A stretch of 64,000 bases of DNA from Pragia fontium DSM 5563 = ATCC 49100. GTDB taxonomy: Bacteria > Pseudomonadota > Gammaproteobacteria > Enterobacterales > Enterobacteriaceae. The position numbers were made by a program, and so were the translations under genes. The stretch covers positions 88,544 through 152,543 of the forward strand of contig NZ_FOLW01000009.1 of the NCBI RefSeq assembly GCF_900112475.1, written 5' to 3'. The notes beneath the pieces were generated by a model that was not told where the DNA came from, did no database searches, and saw only the letters and a list, made by a program, of their open reading frames with translations. Below are positions 1 through 11,562 of this stretch, piece after piece; positions within the stretch are counted from its first letter, which is position 1; each line of letters opens with the position of its first letter.

Positions 1-93
1 AAAGGGATGATGGAAGAGGCGGGTTTTGACAATGTTAACTACTTTAACCTGACCGGCGGTATTGTCGCATTGCACCGTGGTTTTAAGTTTTAA
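1..93 (+). CDS. ubiE: UbiE, ubiquinone/menaquinone C-methyltransferase (3' end only)
   Basis: The window opens inside a reading frame whose last 30 codons end in HRGFKF before a TAA stop. This is the conserved C-terminus of UbiE, the SAM-dependent methyltransferase shared by ubiquinone and menaquinone synthesis. The ubiJ and ubiB genes that follow are its standard neighbours in enterobacteria. Only the tail is present, so catalytic motifs cannot be checked. Identity rests on the C-terminal residues and gene order. Confidence 0.85.
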   Translation, partial: KGMMEEAGFDNVNYFNLTGGIVALHRGFKF

Positions 94-105
94 CAAAGGA
101 TTGCT

Positions 106-711
106 ATGTTGTTTGTTCCCTTGATTGCCGGCGTGATTGAGACTTCGCTTAACAGTTTGCTCTTTCGCGATCGCAGTATGCAGTCGGTTAGCCACAGGCT
201 GGCAGGTAAGACGTTAAAGTTGAGTCTGCAAGAGCTGTCGACGTCTTTGACGCTGGTGTTTAGCATTAATCATATTGATGTTGTCAGTCAGTGGGAACAA
301 CCGGCTGATTGTACTCTGCTCACTCGCTTGCCGATTCTGTTTTCTCTGCGCGATCGCCAGCGCCTTTCGGCGCTGCTTCGAGACGGAGAGGTGGTGGTTG
401 ATGGTGATATGCAGGTCATACAGCAGTTTGTCACGCTTATCGATCTCGCTGAATGGGATCCCGCTGAGTGGCTGTCACCGTATATTGGTGATGTTGCAGC
501 AGAGACGCTAAGCCAAGGGGTTCAGTCCGGTGTTCGAAAAATTCAGCAATGGACTCATCACCAACAGGATTATCTGGCTCAGGCAGTGACTGAAGAATGG
601 CGTTTGGCTCCGAGCAAGTTGGAAGTGCTGCACTTTAGCGATCAAGCGGAAATGTTAAATCAACAGGTCGAATCTCTGGCCAAAAGAATAGAGAAGCTGG
701 AGAAAGCCTGA
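106..711 (+). CDS. ubiJ: UbiJ, ubiquinone biosynthesis accessory factor
   Basis: A 201-residue protein with an N-terminal SCP2-like lipid-binding region (about residues 15-110) and a C-terminal helical, coiled-coil-prone tail rich in Gln and Glu. In E. coli UbiJ (formerly YigP) binds ubiquinone intermediates and is part of the soluble Ubi complex with UbiK. It starts 12 bases after ubiE, and its TGA overlaps the ubiB ATG by one base, so the three genes look co-transcribed and translationally coupled. In E. coli the 3' part of this gene also hosts the small RNA EsrE; I cannot confirm it here. Confidence 0.92.
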   Translation: MLFVPLIAGVIETSLNSLLFRDRSMQSVSHRLAGKTLKLSLQELSTSLTLVFSINHIDVVSQWEQPADCTLLTRLPILFSLRDRQRLSALLRDGEVVVDGDMQVIQQFVTLIDLAEWDPAEWLSPYIGDVAAETLSQGVQSGVRKIQQWTHHQQDYLAQAVTEEWRLAPSKLEVLHFSDQAEMLNQQVESLAKRIEKLEKA

Positions 712-2342
712 TGACCCCGTCTGAATTATTTCGTTTGTATGCCATTATTCGCGTTTTCCTGACCCATGGTCTGGATGAGTTAATCCCTAAGATGCGCTTA
801 ACCTGGCCGCTGAGAATGTGGTGCCGCTCACTGTTCTGGATGAAAAATAAATACCCGGATAAACCATTAGGCGAACGTTTGCGCTTGGCATTACAGTCTT
901 TAGGCCCGGTATGGATTAAGTTTGGCCAGATGATGTCTACGCGCCGAGACCTTTTTCCACCGGTGATTGCAGACCAATTAGCGCTATTGCAGGATCAGGT
1001 TGCACCGTTTGACGGTGAGCTGGCTCGTCAGCAGATTGAAACTGCAATGGGCGGTAAGCTGGAGCAGTGGTTTGATGATTTTGAACCACAAGCTTTGGCG
1101 TCGGCTTCTATTGCTCAGGTACATACCGCAGTGCTCAAAAGCAACGGCCGGGAAGTGGTGCTAAAAGTGATTCGCCCGGATATTAAACCGGTTATAGAAG
1201 CGGATATTCGCCTGATGTATCGCATTGCTGGTTGGGTACCGAAACTGTTGCCCGATGGCCGTCGCCTGCGCCCGCGTGAAGTGGTACGTGAGTATGAAAA
1301 GACCCTGTTGGATGAGTTAAATCTGCTGCGTGAAGCGGCAAATACCATTCAGTTGCGCCGTAATTTTGATGGCAGCCCGATGCTTTATGTGCCTGAAATT
1401 TTCACCGATTATTGTCGTGAAAATGTGCTGGTTATGGAGCGTATTTATGGCATCCCGGTATCGGATATTGAAGCGCTGGAAGCTAACGGCACCAACATGA
1501 AAATGTTGGCTGAACGTGGTGTTCAGGTGTTTTTTACGCAGGTATTCCGCGACAGCTTTTTCCATGCGGATATGCATCCCGGCAATATTTTTGTCAGCTA
1601 TTCTACTCCTGAAAATCCACAATATATCGGTATTGACTGTGGCATCGTCGGTTCTCTAAGTAAAGATGATAAACGCTATTTAGCCGAGAATTTCATCGCC
1701 TTCTTTAACCGGGATTACCGTAAAGTTGCTGAACTACACGTGGATTCCGGCTGGGTACCGCCGGATACTAACGTTGAAGATTTTGAGTTTGCTATTCGTA
1801 CCGTATGTGAACCTATTTTTGAAAAGCCGCTGGAGGAGATATCCTTTGGTCACGTGCTGTTGAATCTGTTTAATACCGCTCGTCGGTTTAATATGGAGGT
1901 TCAGCCACAGCTGGTTCTGCTACAAAAAACGTTGCTGTATATCGAAGGATTGGGGCGTCAGCTGTACCCGCAGTTAGATCTGTGGACCACCGCGAAACCG
2001 TTCCTTGAATCATGGATGCGCGATCAGGTTGGTATTCCTGCGTTATTCCGTACCCTGAAGGAAAAAGCGCCTTACTGGATAGAAAAATTACCGGAATTAC
2101 CGGAATTGTTTTATGACAGTTTGCGACAGCACAAAGAATTACAGAGCAGTATTGATAAACTGAGAACTCAGCTTTATACCCGGCAGGGGAAGCAAAATCA
2201 GTCACGTTACCTTTTTGGGGTAGGTGCTACACTGTTGGTAAGTGCTACAATTTTGTTCGTTAGCCATATTCCCGTTTGGCCAGCATGTTTGGCTGGTGCC
2301 GGAATCGCTTCCTGGCTGATTGGCTGGATTAAAGCGGCTTAA
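711..2342 (+). CDS. ubiB: UbiB, ABC1/ADCK-type protein kinase-like factor
   Basis: A 543-residue protein of the UbiB/ADCK atypical kinase family, needed for ubiquinone biosynthesis and thought to act as an ATPase that moves lipid precursors. The signature KFGQ lies at residues 70-73 in [11 protein letters not shown], followed by an Ala-rich nucleotide loop ([11 protein letters not shown], about 126-136) and kinase-like motifs around HADMHPGN. The last 45 residues form two hydrophobic helices that would anchor it in the inner membrane. Length matches E. coli UbiB. The start overlaps the ubiJ stop. Confidence 0.96.
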   Translation: MTPSELFRLYAIIRVFLTHGLDELIPKMRLTWPLRMWCRSLFWMKNKYPDKPLGERLRLALQSLGPVWIKFGQMMSTRRDLFPPVIADQLALLQDQVAPFDGELARQQIETAMGGKLEQWFDDFEPQALASASIAQVHTAVLKSNGREVVLKVIRPDIKPVIEADIRLMYRIAGWVPKLLPDGRRLRPREVVREYEKTLLDELNLLREAANTIQLRRNFDGSPMLYVPEIFTDYCRENVLVMERIYGIPVSDIEALEANGTNMKMLAERGVQVFFTQVFRDSFFHADMHPGNIFVSYSTPENPQYIGIDCGIVGSLSKDDKRYLAENFIAFFNRDYRKVAELHVDSGWVPPDTNVEDFEFAIRTVCEPIFEKPLEEISFGHVLLNLFNTARRFNMEVQPQLVLLQKTLLYIEGLGRQLYPQLDLWTTAKPFLESWMRDQVGIPALFRTLKEKAPYWIEKLPELPELFYDSLRQHKELQSSIDKLRTQLYTRQGKQNQSRYLFGVGATLLVSATILFVSHIPVWPACLAGAGIASWLIGWIKAA

Positions 2343-2431
2343 ACAAATTTATTACTACAGCTTGATGAAACTGCCGTATACTTGTCGGCGATCACAAAAT
2401 TAACCCGCTATCTAATGAAGAGGCATATCAC

Positions 2432-2707
2432 ATGGGTGGAATTAGCATTTGGCAATTACTGATTATTGTAGCGATTGTCGTATTGTTGTTCGGAACGAAG
2501 AAACTGCGTACCCTCGGCTCCGATCTTGGCGCATCCGTCAAAGGCTTCAAGAAAGCCATGAGCGACGATGAGACCACTTCTGCAAACACTGCAAATAAAG
2601 AAGAAACTCAGAAAGACGCTGATTTTGAAGTGAAATCTATTCCAGAGCAGCAACAGCCTGAAGCTAAAGCTGAAGAACAAAAGAGTCAGAATAAAGAGCA
2701 GGTATAA
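2432..2707 (+). CDS. tatA: TatA, twin-arginine translocase pore subunit
   Basis: A 91-residue protein with one N-terminal membrane helix (about residues 5-21), the FGTKKLR hinge motif, an amphipathic helix ([15 protein letters not shown]) and a charged, Gln/Glu/Lys-rich C-terminal tail. TatA oligomers form the conducting element for folded proteins carrying RR signal peptides. It begins the tatABC set 89 bases after ubiB; tatB starts 3 bases after its stop. Confidence 0.96.
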   Translation: MGGISIWQLLIIVAIVVLLFGTKKLRTLGSDLGASVKGFKKAMSDDETTSANTANKEETQKDADFEVKSIPEQQQPEAKAEEQKSQNKEQV

Positions 2708-2710
2708 TCC

Positions 2711-3235
2711 GTGTTCGATATTGGATTTGGTGAAATTGTACTGGTATTGATCATCGGACTGATTGTTCTCGGCCCGGAGCGGTTACCGGTAGCGGTAAGA
2801 ACGGTGACTGGCTGGATTAGAGCAATGCGTTCTCTGGCCTCATCGGTACAAAATGAGCTTACTCAGGAACTGAAGCTACAAGAGCTAAAAGAAAGCCTGA
2901 AGAAAGCTGAACAAGCGGGTCTGCAAAATTTGTCTCCGGAGCTTAAGGCTTCTATGGATGAATTAAAAGAGATGGCCAGCGGGATGAAGCGCAACATCCA
3001 GAGCGATCTTAATAGTGCTGCCGAGTCTTTTGACAAGCCACCATCTCCTTCTCCAGACGCTGTAGCGACGGATAAAGCAGATACGGCCGCGAATGATACC
3101 GTGGCGAATAACAGCAAAGTACCTCCTGTTAACGCTGTTGCAGACGTTACTACACCGACTGTTGATGTGGCCGTTAAGTCAGTACAGCCGGAATCGGTCT
3201 CCGTACCCTCTAATAAACCTGATAGCGAAAAATAA
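2711..3235 (+). CDS. tatB: TatB, twin-arginine translocase receptor subunit
   Basis: A 174-residue protein starting with GTG and reading [20 protein letters not shown], then GPERLP, the conserved TatB transmembrane and hinge sequence. An amphipathic helix rich in Lys and Glu follows, then a low-complexity Pro/Ala/Asp/Val tail. With TatC it forms the signal-peptide receptor. Spacing to tatA and tatC is 3 bases on each side, typical of a tightly coupled operon. Confidence 0.96.
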   Translation: MFDIGFGEIVLVLIIGLIVLGPERLPVAVRTVTGWIRAMRSLASSVQNELTQELKLQELKESLKKAEQAGLQNLSPELKASMDELKEMASGMKRNIQSDLNSAAESFDKPPSPSPDAVATDKADTAANDTVANNSKVPPVNAVADVTTPTVDVAVKSVQPESVSVPSNKPDSEK

Positions 3236-3238
3236 TCC

Positions 3239-4036
3239 ATGGCAGTAGAAGATACCCAACCGCTTATCAGCCATTTGATTGAATTACGTTCCCGCCTGTT
3301 ACGTTCGATGGTGTGTATCATCACGATTTTTCTGGCGCTGCTCTATTTTTCAAATGATATTTATCACATGGTGTCGGCACCATTGATGGATCAATTGCCG
3401 AAAGGCGCAAGCATGATTGCTACTGATGTGGCATCGCCATTTCTGACGCCTATCAAGCTAACGCTAATTGTGTCGGTCTTTATCTCTGCACCATATATTC
3501 TGTATCAAGTATGGTCGTTTATTGCGCCAGCGCTGTATAAGCACGAACGTCGTTTGATGATGCCCCTGTTGTTCTCCAGTACGGGGTTGTTCTATCTGGG
3601 AATGGCCTTTGCTTATTTCGTGGTCTTTCCGCTGGCGTTTGGCTTCTTTGTCAAAACGGCACCAGAAGGGATATTGATTTCCACCGATATCAATAATTAC
3701 CTGAACTTTGTGATGGCGCTGTTTTTTGCTTTTGGCGTATCGTTTGAAGTACCCGTTGCCATTATCCTGCTGTGTTGGAGTGGGGTCACTACGCCAGATG
3801 ACTTGAAGAAAAAGCGTCCTTATATCATCGTCGGTGCTTTTGTGGTCGGGATGTTATTAACGCCACCGGATGTGTTCTCACAGACGTTATTGGCGATACC
3901 CATGTGCATCCTGTTTGAGATCGGCGTGTTCTTTGCCCGCTTTTATGTTGGTAAAGGCCGCAAAAAACAGCGCGATCAGGATGACGATGATGATGAAACC
4001 CGCTCGGATGAAGGTGACGAAAAGCCTTCAGCCTGA
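3239..4036 (+). CDS. tatC: TatC, twin-arginine translocase core receptor
   Basis: A 265-residue polytopic inner-membrane protein with the six membrane helices expected of TatC. The N-terminus carries the family motif [12 protein letters not shown], which contacts the twin-arginine signal peptide. The C-terminus is a short very acidic stretch (a run of Asp followed by Glu/Asp/Lys). It is the last gene of the tat operon and is followed by a hairpin terminator. Confidence 0.97.
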   Translation: MAVEDTQPLISHLIELRSRLLRSMVCIITIFLALLYFSNDIYHMVSAPLMDQLPKGASMIATDVASPFLTPIKLTLIVSVFISAPYILYQVWSFIAPALYKHERRLMMPLLFSSTGLFYLGMAFAYFVVFPLAFGFFVKTAPEGILISTDINNYLNFVMALFFAFGVSFEVPVAIILLCWSGVTTPDDLKKKRPYIIVGAFVVGMLLTPPDVFSQTLLAIPMCILFEIGVFFARFYVGKGRKKQRDQDDDDDETRSDEGDEKPSA

Positions 4037-4059
4037 TGGATAATCCATAATTCTGATTT

Positions 4060-4090
4060 AAGCCGCCTTTCTTGGCGGCTTATGTTTTTA
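4060..4090 (+). terminator. Terminator after tatC
   Basis: The inverted repeat AAGCCGCC-tttctt-GGCGGCTT is followed by ATGTTTTTA. It sits 24 bases after the tatC stop and before the ribosome binding site of tatD, so tatD may be partly uncoupled from tatABC. Confidence 0.75.
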
Positions 4091-4135
4091 TATAACACCA
4101 AAGGATAGCGGTGTTTAATCAGCAGGAGAAAAGTG

Positions 4136-4918
4136 ATGTTTGATATTGGCGTCAACTTGACTAACCGACAGTTTGCTCAGGATCGGCATGAAGTCGTGAG
4201 TCGAGCAAAAGTGGCGGGTGTTAACGGTATGCTGATTACGGGGACGTCTTTAAAAGAGAGTTTGGCGGCCAATCAGTTATCCGATCACTATCCTGATTAC
4301 TGCTGGAGTACGGCTGGCGTTCACCCCCATGACGCTTCTGGCTGGTCTGAATCATGCGCTCAGCAAATTTATCAGTTAGCGGCGAAAACCAATGTGGTTG
4401 CTATTGGTGAATGCGGTCTAGATTTTAATCGTAATTTTTCAACGCCTGAGCAGCAGGAACTGGCGTTTAACGCCCAGTTAGCCATGGCTGCCGAGCTGGG
4501 TATGCCGCTGTTTTTACATTGCCGAGATGCCTATCCGCGTTTTATTGAACTGCTTCGTCCTTGGTTACCGAAAATACCGGCGGCGGTGGTTCACTGTTTT
4601 ACCGATAACCGTCAGGCTCTTGAAGCGTATTTAGCATTAGATTTATACATCGGCGTGACGGGTTGGGTCTGTGATGAACGGCGTGGTCAGGAATTACGCG
4701 AACTGGTGCCGTTGATCCCGGCGGATAAATTATTGCTGGAAACCGATGCGCCTTATTTGTTACCGCGTGATTTAACGCCAAAGCCCACTTCACGGCGTAA
4801 CGAACCAGCTTATCTGGCTCATGTATTGCAGCAGGTGGCTATTCTGCGTGGTGATGATGCGGCTGAGTTAGGTGAAACAACGCAGAAAAATGCCTATCGG
4901 CTGTTGGGATTACGTTGA
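4136..4918 (+). CDS. tatD: TatD, metal-dependent 3'-5' DNase
   Basis: A 260-residue TIM-barrel hydrolase of the TatD family. Metal-binding motifs are visible in order: [29 protein letters not shown] and ETDAPYL. In E. coli TatD is a 3'-5' exonuclease acting in DNA repair and is not required for Tat export despite its position. An upstream GTG at 4133 is in frame, but ATG at 4136 is better spaced (7 bases) from the AGGAG at 4124-4128 and gives the usual MFDIGVNLT start. Confidence 0.95.
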   Translation: MFDIGVNLTNRQFAQDRHEVVSRAKVAGVNGMLITGTSLKESLAANQLSDHYPDYCWSTAGVHPHDASGWSESCAQQIYQLAAKTNVVAIGECGLDFNRNFSTPEQQELAFNAQLAMAAELGMPLFLHCRDAYPRFIELLRPWLPKIPAAVVHCFTDNRQALEAYLALDLYIGVTGWVCDERRGQELRELVPLIPADKLLLETDAPYLLPRDLTPKPTSRRNEPAYLAHVLQQVAILRGDDAAELGETTQKNAYRLLGLR

Positions 4919-4950
4919 GTCATCGCTGTTGAAGCGTATGATAGGTTTGA

Positions 4951-6030
<1,080 letters not shown>

Positions 6031-6097
6031 TAGTGGATGCCTGAAAAGTTATATGATTGCCATGAAACGGTTGGCAACTTCAAGGATGTTAATCGGA

Positions 6098-6169
6098 GGG
6101 AGAGACGGGCTGGGGGTCGTAGCAGCTTTAGCTGCCGGAGTGCCCGTAGCCCGGCTAGGCCCGACGCAC
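6098..6169 (-). repeat. Dispersed intergenic hairpin repeat, copy A
   Basis: Read on the minus strand, this 72-base GC-rich segment matches 47874-47946 almost base for base. The main differences are in a short hairpin (GGCAGC-taaa-GCTGC here, GCTGG-caa-GCCAGC in the other copy), where both arms changed. It lies between the converging 3' ends of hemB and rfaH. A short CCCTCCCGGCCGA segment just beyond it (about 6189-6201) also resembles sequence next to copy C. Function unknown; see findings. Confidence 0.8.
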
Positions 6170-6281
6170 GTCTAAGCTAATACAGGTGCCCTCCCGGCCG
6201 AACATGAGGGCGATGTGAGCATAGGGCTTTTTACGGCCGGAATATCCACTGGTATCGAAAAACACGTTTGGTATTGATCTC

Positions 6282-6312
6282 ATGGCCGCGAATATCGCGG
6301 CCACTATTTTAT
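6282..6312. terminator. Palindromic hairpin between hemB and rfaH
   Basis: The palindrome GGCCGCGAATATCGCGGCC is followed on the plus strand by ACTATTTTATT. It lies between two converging genes and could stop transcription from hemB, less clearly from rfaH. The T-run is short, so strength is uncertain. Confidence 0.5.
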
Positions 6313-6338
6313 TAACTCGTTCTAAACTACGCTAAACA

Positions 6339-6830
6339 TCAATCGCGTTTCTCAAACTGTGTATTACTGATCTTATGTTCAACTTTCTGATTGATTAGGT
6401 TCAACAGCAGAATAGAGCGGGTTTCGCCATCGGGTTCGGCGTAAATCGCCTCCAGCCCTTCGAAAATCCCTTCGGTAATAATCACCGTGTCGCCGCTTTT
6501 TGGTAGGCTAGGATCGCTGACCTGTTGCTTAGGTTGCATCATCAGGCTTTTAATCAAACTGAATGGCACGGTAACCGGCATTTTACCAAAGCGAATAAAA
6601 TGGCTAACCCCGCGGGTGGCGCTGATGGTGGTGGTATGAATTCTTTCCGGATCCAACTCAATAAACAGATAATTCGGGAACAGAGGCTCATCAAGGATGA
6701 CCTTTTTACCACGAACAATTTTTTCTACCTGATAGGTAGGACTAAAGCTGGGAACATCCTGTCGTTGGAGATGCTCTTGAGCGCGCGTAAGCTGTCCGCG
6801 TTTACAGTAGAGTAGATACCAAGATTCCAT
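6339..6830 (-). CDS. rfaH: RfaH, operon-specific transcription antiterminator
   Basis: A 163-residue NusG paralogue starting [12 protein letters not shown]. The NGN domain (about 1-100) contains [10 protein letters not shown], and a C-terminal KOW-type domain follows ([20 protein letters not shown]). RfaH joins RNA polymerase at ops sites in leaders of long operons for LPS core, capsule and secretion genes, and suppresses pausing and Rho termination. It is transcribed divergently from pepE and converges on hemB. Length and residues match the E. coli protein. Confidence 0.95.
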   Translation of the reverse strand: MESWYLLYCKRGQLTRAQEHLQRQDVPSFSPTYQVEKIVRGKKVILDEPLFPNYLFIELDPERIHTTTISATRGVSHFIRFGKMPVTVPFSLIKSLMMQPKQQVSDPSLPKSGDTVIITEGIFEGLEAIYAEPDGETRSILLLNLINQKVEHKISNTQFEKRD

Positions 6831-7052
6831 TAATTATACGCCTAGTAATAATTCGCATTAAGGATAGCAAAACCGTTTAGCAATAAACATAAGCATCGGG
6901 GATTTAGTCGATTAATCTGAATATTAGGATTATGCTGGGAATCATTATCAATAATTGTTTCAATCTAAATAGTAATCGATCACAGTAAACGTGAGCGTTT
7001 TCCTGTATAAATAGCGTGTTAATAACTAAATAAAGAAACAGAGGTGGTTGAA
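6831..7052. promoter_or_regulatory. Divergent intergenic region rfaH / pepE
   Basis: About 220 AT-rich bases between the 5' ends of rfaH and pepE must carry both promoters. I could not assign the boxes with confidence. The pepE ribosome binding site AGAGG (7040-7044) lies just before the preferred ATG. Confidence 0.5.
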
Positions 7053-7778
7053 ATGGAAGCAATATTGTTGAGCAACGGTAAAACATCCGGTGACGCAGAA
7101 TTGTTAGGTTACGCTAAAAAACAGATCCTGACAGTATTGGCGTCTCGGAAGGTTTCCAAAGCAATATTAATTCCTTATGCCCTGATTCGTAGTGATTATG
7201 ACGATCGCGCTCGTGATCTGGAAAAGAGTTTAGGTATTTCCGTCACCAGCATCCATCATTTTGATAAACCAGCAGAAGCCATTGCACAGGCAGAATGCAT
7301 TATCATCAGTGGTGGTAATACCTGGATGTTGAATCAGATGCTGCATGAGAAAGATTTAATTGTGCCTATCCAGCGCGCAGTACGTGAACGCGAAGTTCCC
7401 TATATTGGTTGGAGCGCAGGCTGTAACGTAGCATGTCCATCGATCAGAACAACCAACGATATGCCAGTACGTAGCAGCGTAGTATTACCGTCGCTGGGAT
7501 TGTTCCCGGTACAGATTAACCCTCACTATATCGACGCGCACCTGAGCGGTCATATGGGCGAGAGCCGTGACGAACGTATTGCCGAATTTTGTGCGGTTAA
7601 CCCAACAGAGTCCGTGGTTGCGTTACGTGAAGGAAGCTTGCTGCAAATTTCGGGTAACACACTGAGTTATTTCAGCGCCAAAGATCAGGGGTTCAAAATC
7701 TTTCGTCACGGTCAGGAAATCACTGAGCATTTTGACACCACTGCACTGAATTCATTAGTGCCTTTTACCTGCAGCTAA
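7053..7778 (+). CDS. pepE: PepE, alpha-aspartyl dipeptidase (peptidase E, family S51)
   Basis: A 241-residue cytoplasmic serine peptidase that hydrolyses dipeptides with N-terminal aspartate. The nucleophile motif YIGWSAGCNVACP and the following RTTNDMP are characteristic of S51 peptidases, as is QINPHY in the second half. The frame opens at GTG 7044, but ATG 7053 is better spaced from the AGAGG at 7040-7044. It stands alone between rfaH and ubiD, an insertion relative to the E. coli order. Confidence 0.9.
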   Translation: MEAILLSNGKTSGDAELLGYAKKQILTVLASRKVSKAILIPYALIRSDYDDRARDLEKSLGISVTSIHHFDKPAEAIAQAECIIISGGNTWMLNQMLHEKDLIVPIQRAVREREVPYIGWSAGCNVACPSIRTTNDMPVRSSVVLPSLGLFPVQINPHYIDAHLSGHMGESRDERIAEFCAVNPTESVVALREGSLLQISGNTLSYFSAKDQGFKIFRHGQEITEHFDTTALNSLVPFTCS

Positions 7779-7836
7779 GCGCAAAGTTAGGGAAACCTTT
7801 CTATAATGACATCTTAACCGGCCACAGATAACAACT

Positions 7837-9324
7837 ATGAAATACCGAGACCTACGGGAATTCCTCGATCTGCTCGAGAAGCAGGGGGAATTGAAACGCA
7901 TAAAACAACCGATTGACCCTTATCTTGAAATGACGGAGATCGCCGATCGCACACTGCGCGCGAACGGGCCTGCGCTATTATTCGAAAATCCTAAGGGGTA
8001 TCAAATACCCGTATTATGTAACCTGTTTGGCACGGCGAAACGCGTTGCTATGGGAATGGGGCAGGATGATGTCGGTGCGCTGCGCGATGTGGGTAAGCTG
8101 CTGGCATTTCTTAAAGAGCCGGAGCCACCAAAGGGCTTTCGCGATCTGGTGGATAAGCTACCGCAGTTTAAACAGGTATTGAATATGCCGACTAAGCGGT
8201 TGGCGTCGGCACCTTGTCAGGAGCAAATCTGGCAGGGTGATGATGTTGATCTTAGCCAACTGCCGGTCATGCATTGCTGGCCTGAAGATGCCGCTCCGCT
8301 GATTTCATGGGGGCTGACGGTAACTCGGGGGCCACATAAAGAGCGGCAGAACTTGGGTATTTACCGCCAACAGGTATTAGGTAAGAATAAGGTCATCATG
8401 CGATGGTTGTCCCATCGTGGCGGTGCGCTGGACTTTCAGGAGTGGTGCCAGCAAAATCCCGGGCAGCGTTTTCCGGTGGCTGTTGCACTAGGTGCCGATC
8501 CGGCAACGATTTTGGCTGCCGTTACGCCAGTGCCGGATACCCTTTCTGAATATGCGTTTGCCGGATTATTGCGCGGCTATAAAACGGAAGTGGTTAAGTG
8601 TATCTCGAACGATCTTGAAGTACCCGCTAGCGCTGAGATTGTGTTGGAAGGGTATATTGAGCCGGGGGAAATGGCGCCGGAAGGGCCGTATGGCGATCAC
8701 ACTGGCTATTATAATGAGATTGATCATTTCCCGGTGCTGACGGTTACCCATATTACTCGCCGAGCGGATGCTATTTATCACTCGACTTATACCGGTCGTC
8801 CACCGGATGAGCCTGCGGTGATGGGCGTGGCGCTTAATGAGGTTTTCGTCCCTATTTTGCAGAAACAATTCCCGGAAATTGTTGATTTCTACTTGCCACC
8901 TGAGGGATGTTCCTATCGGATGGCGGTTGTGACCATGAAAAAGCAGTACGCCGGGCACGCTAAACGTGTGATGATGGGCGTTTGGTCCTTCCTGCGGCAG
9001 TTTATGTACACTAAGTTTGTTATTGTCTGCGATGATGATATCAACGCCAGAGACTGGAATGATGTGATATGGGCGATTACTACCCGTATGGATCCCGCCA
9101 GAGATACGGTGTTGATGGAGAATACTCCGATAGACTATTTAGACTTTGCTTCGCCGGTTTCAGGGTTGGGTTCCAAAATGGGTATGGATGCCACCAATAA
9201 ATGGCCTGGAGAAACTCAGCGGGAATGGGGGCGTCCAATTACTATGGATCCGGCCGTTCGTACTCGCATTGATGAGATCTGGGATGAACTGGCAATATTT
9301 GACGATAAAAAAATGCCTGAATAA
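7837..9324 (+). CDS. ubiD: UbiD, 3-octaprenyl-4-hydroxybenzoate carboxy-lyase
   Basis: A 495-residue prenylated-FMN-dependent decarboxylase acting in ubiquinone synthesis. Family motifs include [13 protein letters not shown] near the prFMN pocket, [12 protein letters not shown] and the acidic [18 protein letters not shown] stretch. Length and N-terminus ([14 protein letters not shown]) match E. coli UbiD. fre follows about 50 bases downstream, as in E. coli, after a small hairpin at 9324-9343. Confidence 0.96.
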   Translation: MKYRDLREFLDLLEKQGELKRIKQPIDPYLEMTEIADRTLRANGPALLFENPKGYQIPVLCNLFGTAKRVAMGMGQDDVGALRDVGKLLAFLKEPEPPKGFRDLVDKLPQFKQVLNMPTKRLASAPCQEQIWQGDDVDLSQLPVMHCWPEDAAPLISWGLTVTRGPHKERQNLGIYRQQVLGKNKVIMRWLSHRGGALDFQEWCQQNPGQRFPVAVALGADPATILAAVTPVPDTLSEYAFAGLLRGYKTEVVKCISNDLEVPASAEIVLEGYIEPGEMAPEGPYGDHTGYYNEIDHFPVLTVTHITRRADAIYHSTYTGRPPDEPAVMGVALNEVFVPILQKQFPEIVDFYLPPEGCSYRMAVVTMKKQYAGHAKRVMMGVWSFLRQFMYTKFVIVCDDDINARDWNDVIWAITTRMDPARDTVLMENTPIDYLDFASPVSGLGSKMGMDATNKWPGETQREWGRPITMDPAVRTRIDEIWDELAIFDDKKMPE

Positions 9325-9376
9325 TTGCCGTGTAATCGGCAATGGCTTGAATTTAATGACTCTGTAGAGGGAGTAC

Positions 9377-10078
9377 ATGGCTATATTGAACTGCAAGATC
9401 GCTTCTGTAGAGTCGATCACTGACACGGTTTTTCGCGTACGTTTAGTTCCGGACGTACCGGTTTCATTTCAGGCCGGTCAGTATTTGATGGTGGTGATGG
9501 ACGAACGGGATAAGCGCCCGTTCTCTATGGCATCAACACCGATGGAAAATAACCTGATTGAATTACATATCGGCGCCTCTGAAATTAACCTTTACGCAAT
9601 GGCGGTGATGGACAGGTTACTGGCTGAGGATACCATTAGCATCGATATCCCACACGGTGATGCCTGGTTACGTCAGGACTCTCAACGGCCGATTCTGTTA
9701 ATTGCTGGCGGTACCGGTTTCTCCTATGTGAATTCTATTCTGATGACGGTATTGGCGCAGCAGCCTGAGCGTCAGATTTCCCTGTATTGGGGAGGAAGAG
9801 AAGAAGCTCATCTGTATGACTTAACTCGTCTTGAGTCTTTGACGGTTCAATACCCAAACCTGAATGTGGTTTCGGTAGTCGAGCAGCCTGATGAGCTGTG
9901 GCGTGGGCGCAATGGAACCGTACTGGCCGCTGTGTTGTCTGATTTTGGTTCTTTGTCTGAGCATGATATCTATATTGCCGGACGTTTTGAGATGGTAAAA
10001 ATTGCCAGAGAACGTTTCTGTAATGAACGCGGTGCCGATGAAACCCGAATGTTTGGTGACGCTTTCTCTTTTATCTGA
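9377..10078 (+). CDS. fre: Fre, NAD(P)H-flavin reductase
   Basis: A 233-residue ferredoxin-NADP reductase-fold enzyme that reduces free flavins with NAD(P)H. The flavin-binding motif is KRPFSMAST (about residues 49-57) and the nucleotide motif is [16 protein letters not shown] (about 111-126). The protein ends in the usual [17 protein letters not shown] lies 6-8 bases before ATG. In E. coli fadAB follows fre; here an unrelated phosphatase gene does. Confidence 0.95.
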   Translation: MAILNCKIASVESITDTVFRVRLVPDVPVSFQAGQYLMVVMDERDKRPFSMASTPMENNLIELHIGASEINLYAMAVMDRLLAEDTISIDIPHGDAWLRQDSQRPILLIAGGTGFSYVNSILMTVLAQQPERQISLYWGGREEAHLYDLTRLESLTVQYPNLNVVSVVEQPDELWRGRNGTVLAAVLSDFGSLSEHDIYIAGRFEMVKIARERFCNERGADETRMFGDAFSFI

Positions 10079-10228
10079 CCATCAGACAACGTTAACCGCA
10101 GGGTGTATTAACCCGGATCGTTTGTACATACCGCTGCACACACATCTTTGACAACTTGTCATTTGGAGATCGGCCACGGTCTCCAAAATGGCAGGTTTTA
10201 TTTCAGATAGCTGAACTAAGAGGGACTC

Positions 10229-11017
10229 ATGACAACTATCAATTTATTACATTCATCACTGTTACCTCTGCAAGGCGGCATCAACTTTCGCGATCAGGGG
10301 GGAAACCTCGCTCAGGATGGTCGTAAAGTTAAACCGGGCCTGTTATTGAGAGCGGGTGCTCTGGATCGATTAACCGCCGATGACTGCCATTATCTTAGTC
10401 AAATACCGCTAACCAATATTATTGATTACCGCGATGCCGACGAAGTAAAAGCAAAACCAGACGTAGTTTGGCAAGGGGTACAATATGACAATATTCCGGC
10501 TAATCCATTAACGGATGAAGTGAATGCTAACTTTGCCAAATTGACCGATGAGGCTCTGGCTTCATTTAACGCCGTTGATTTTATGAGTCGCTTATACAAC
10601 CAGCTTCCTTTCAATAATCAGGCCTATCGTCATCTTACCCAAGTGATGCAGCAGCCGGGAGAAGGGGCACTGGTTCAGCACTGTGCGGTCGGTAAAGATA
10701 GAACCGGAATTGGTTCAGCCATTGCGCTGTTAGCTTTAGGGGCAAGTCGTGACACGGTGATTGAAGATTATATGCTGACGGAGACCACGCTGGCGCCTTA
10801 TCGCACCGAGATCCTCAACCATATGTCAGCCCAACTGAGTGAACAGCACGGTATTGATAGCTTAAGCTATGTGATGTCGGCCAAAGAAACCTTTATCGGC
10901 ACGGCGTTGAAGGCCATTGAACAACGTTACGGTAATACGGATAACTGGTTGGAACAAGAGTTTGGGCTAACGCCGGTGATTCGACAGCAAATGCAGAATA
11001 AGTATTTGGAAGGGTAG
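10229..11017 (+). CDS. Tyrosine-phosphatase-like protein (Y_phosphatase3 type)
   Basis: A 262-residue protein with the Cys-X5-Arg phosphatase loop HCAVGKDRTG at residues 151-160 (Cys152, Arg158) and the N-terminal GGINFRDQGG motif (17-26) typical of bacterial tyrosine/phosphoinositide-like phosphatases related to Mycobacterium PtpB and Listeria LipA. No signal peptide is visible, so it is predicted cytoplasmic. The substrate is unknown. AGAGGGAC precedes the ATG and a strong terminator follows. It is probably monocistronic. Confidence 0.8.
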   Translation: MTTINLLHSSLLPLQGGINFRDQGGNLAQDGRKVKPGLLLRAGALDRLTADDCHYLSQIPLTNIIDYRDADEVKAKPDVVWQGVQYDNIPANPLTDEVNANFAKLTDEALASFNAVDFMSRLYNQLPFNNQAYRHLTQVMQQPGEGALVQHCAVGKDRTGIGSAIALLALGASRDTVIEDYMLTETTLAPYRTEILNHMSAQLSEQHGIDSLSYVMSAKETFIGTALKAIEQRYGNTDNWLEQEFGLTPVIRQQMQNKYLEG

Positions 11018-11044
11018 TTGGTTCTCATTAATCCTGTCTATTTA

Positions 11045-11072
11045 AAATCCGGCTAATGCCGGATTTTTTGTT
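11045..11072 (+). terminator. Terminator after the phosphatase gene
   Basis: The hairpin AATCCGGC-taat-GCCGGATT is followed by TTTTGTTAT, about 30 bases after the stop codon. A classic intrinsic terminator. Confidence 0.88.
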
Positions 11073-11562
11073 ATAGGAATGGCGGCATCGTGATGGGTGA
11101 ATTTGATGGGAATATGGTGAAATAACTTAGCGAGACTAATTATCCTTGGAGTTTTGATGTAAAAATAACATAGTGACAGGCGTGGATATTACTATTATTA
11201 ATGAAGAGTAAAAAGCGATAATTATTTTTATTAACGCGTTGTATTACTAACGTGTTAAATATGTGATTCAAGCGTTATTAATAACTGATTTTATTTGATC
11301 GAGTAAGTTATATAAGCTGGTTATGTTTTCTAGTTACATTATTTAATGAATTATATTCAATAGCTTGCTATTAATGTTAAATTTACCATTTCTTATAATT
11401 ATATTGATTATTAAAATGTTACTTATCTTGTCTTTTCCACTTTTTCTAGTAAATATACGAGCTGTAATATATTAAGAATTAATATTAAATGTTCCTTGAT
11501 TAATATTATTCATAATTTTTTAAAATCTTGAAGTTAATTATTGTGAAATAGGGATGTTGGGT
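11073..11562. promoter_or_regulatory. AT-rich region before the T6SS effector island
   Basis: Nearly 500 bases with no credible gene and markedly higher A+T than the flanking genes, rich in TTAATAT and AATTAT strings. It precedes vgrG and must carry its promoter. Composition of this kind is typical of H-NS-bound DNA at acquired islands, but no specific site is identifiable. Confidence 0.5.

Noticed and set aside
108..711. EsrE small RNA inside ubiJ
   Set aside because: Known at this locus in E. coli, but no promoter or structure could be identified from this sequence alone, so it is not annotated.
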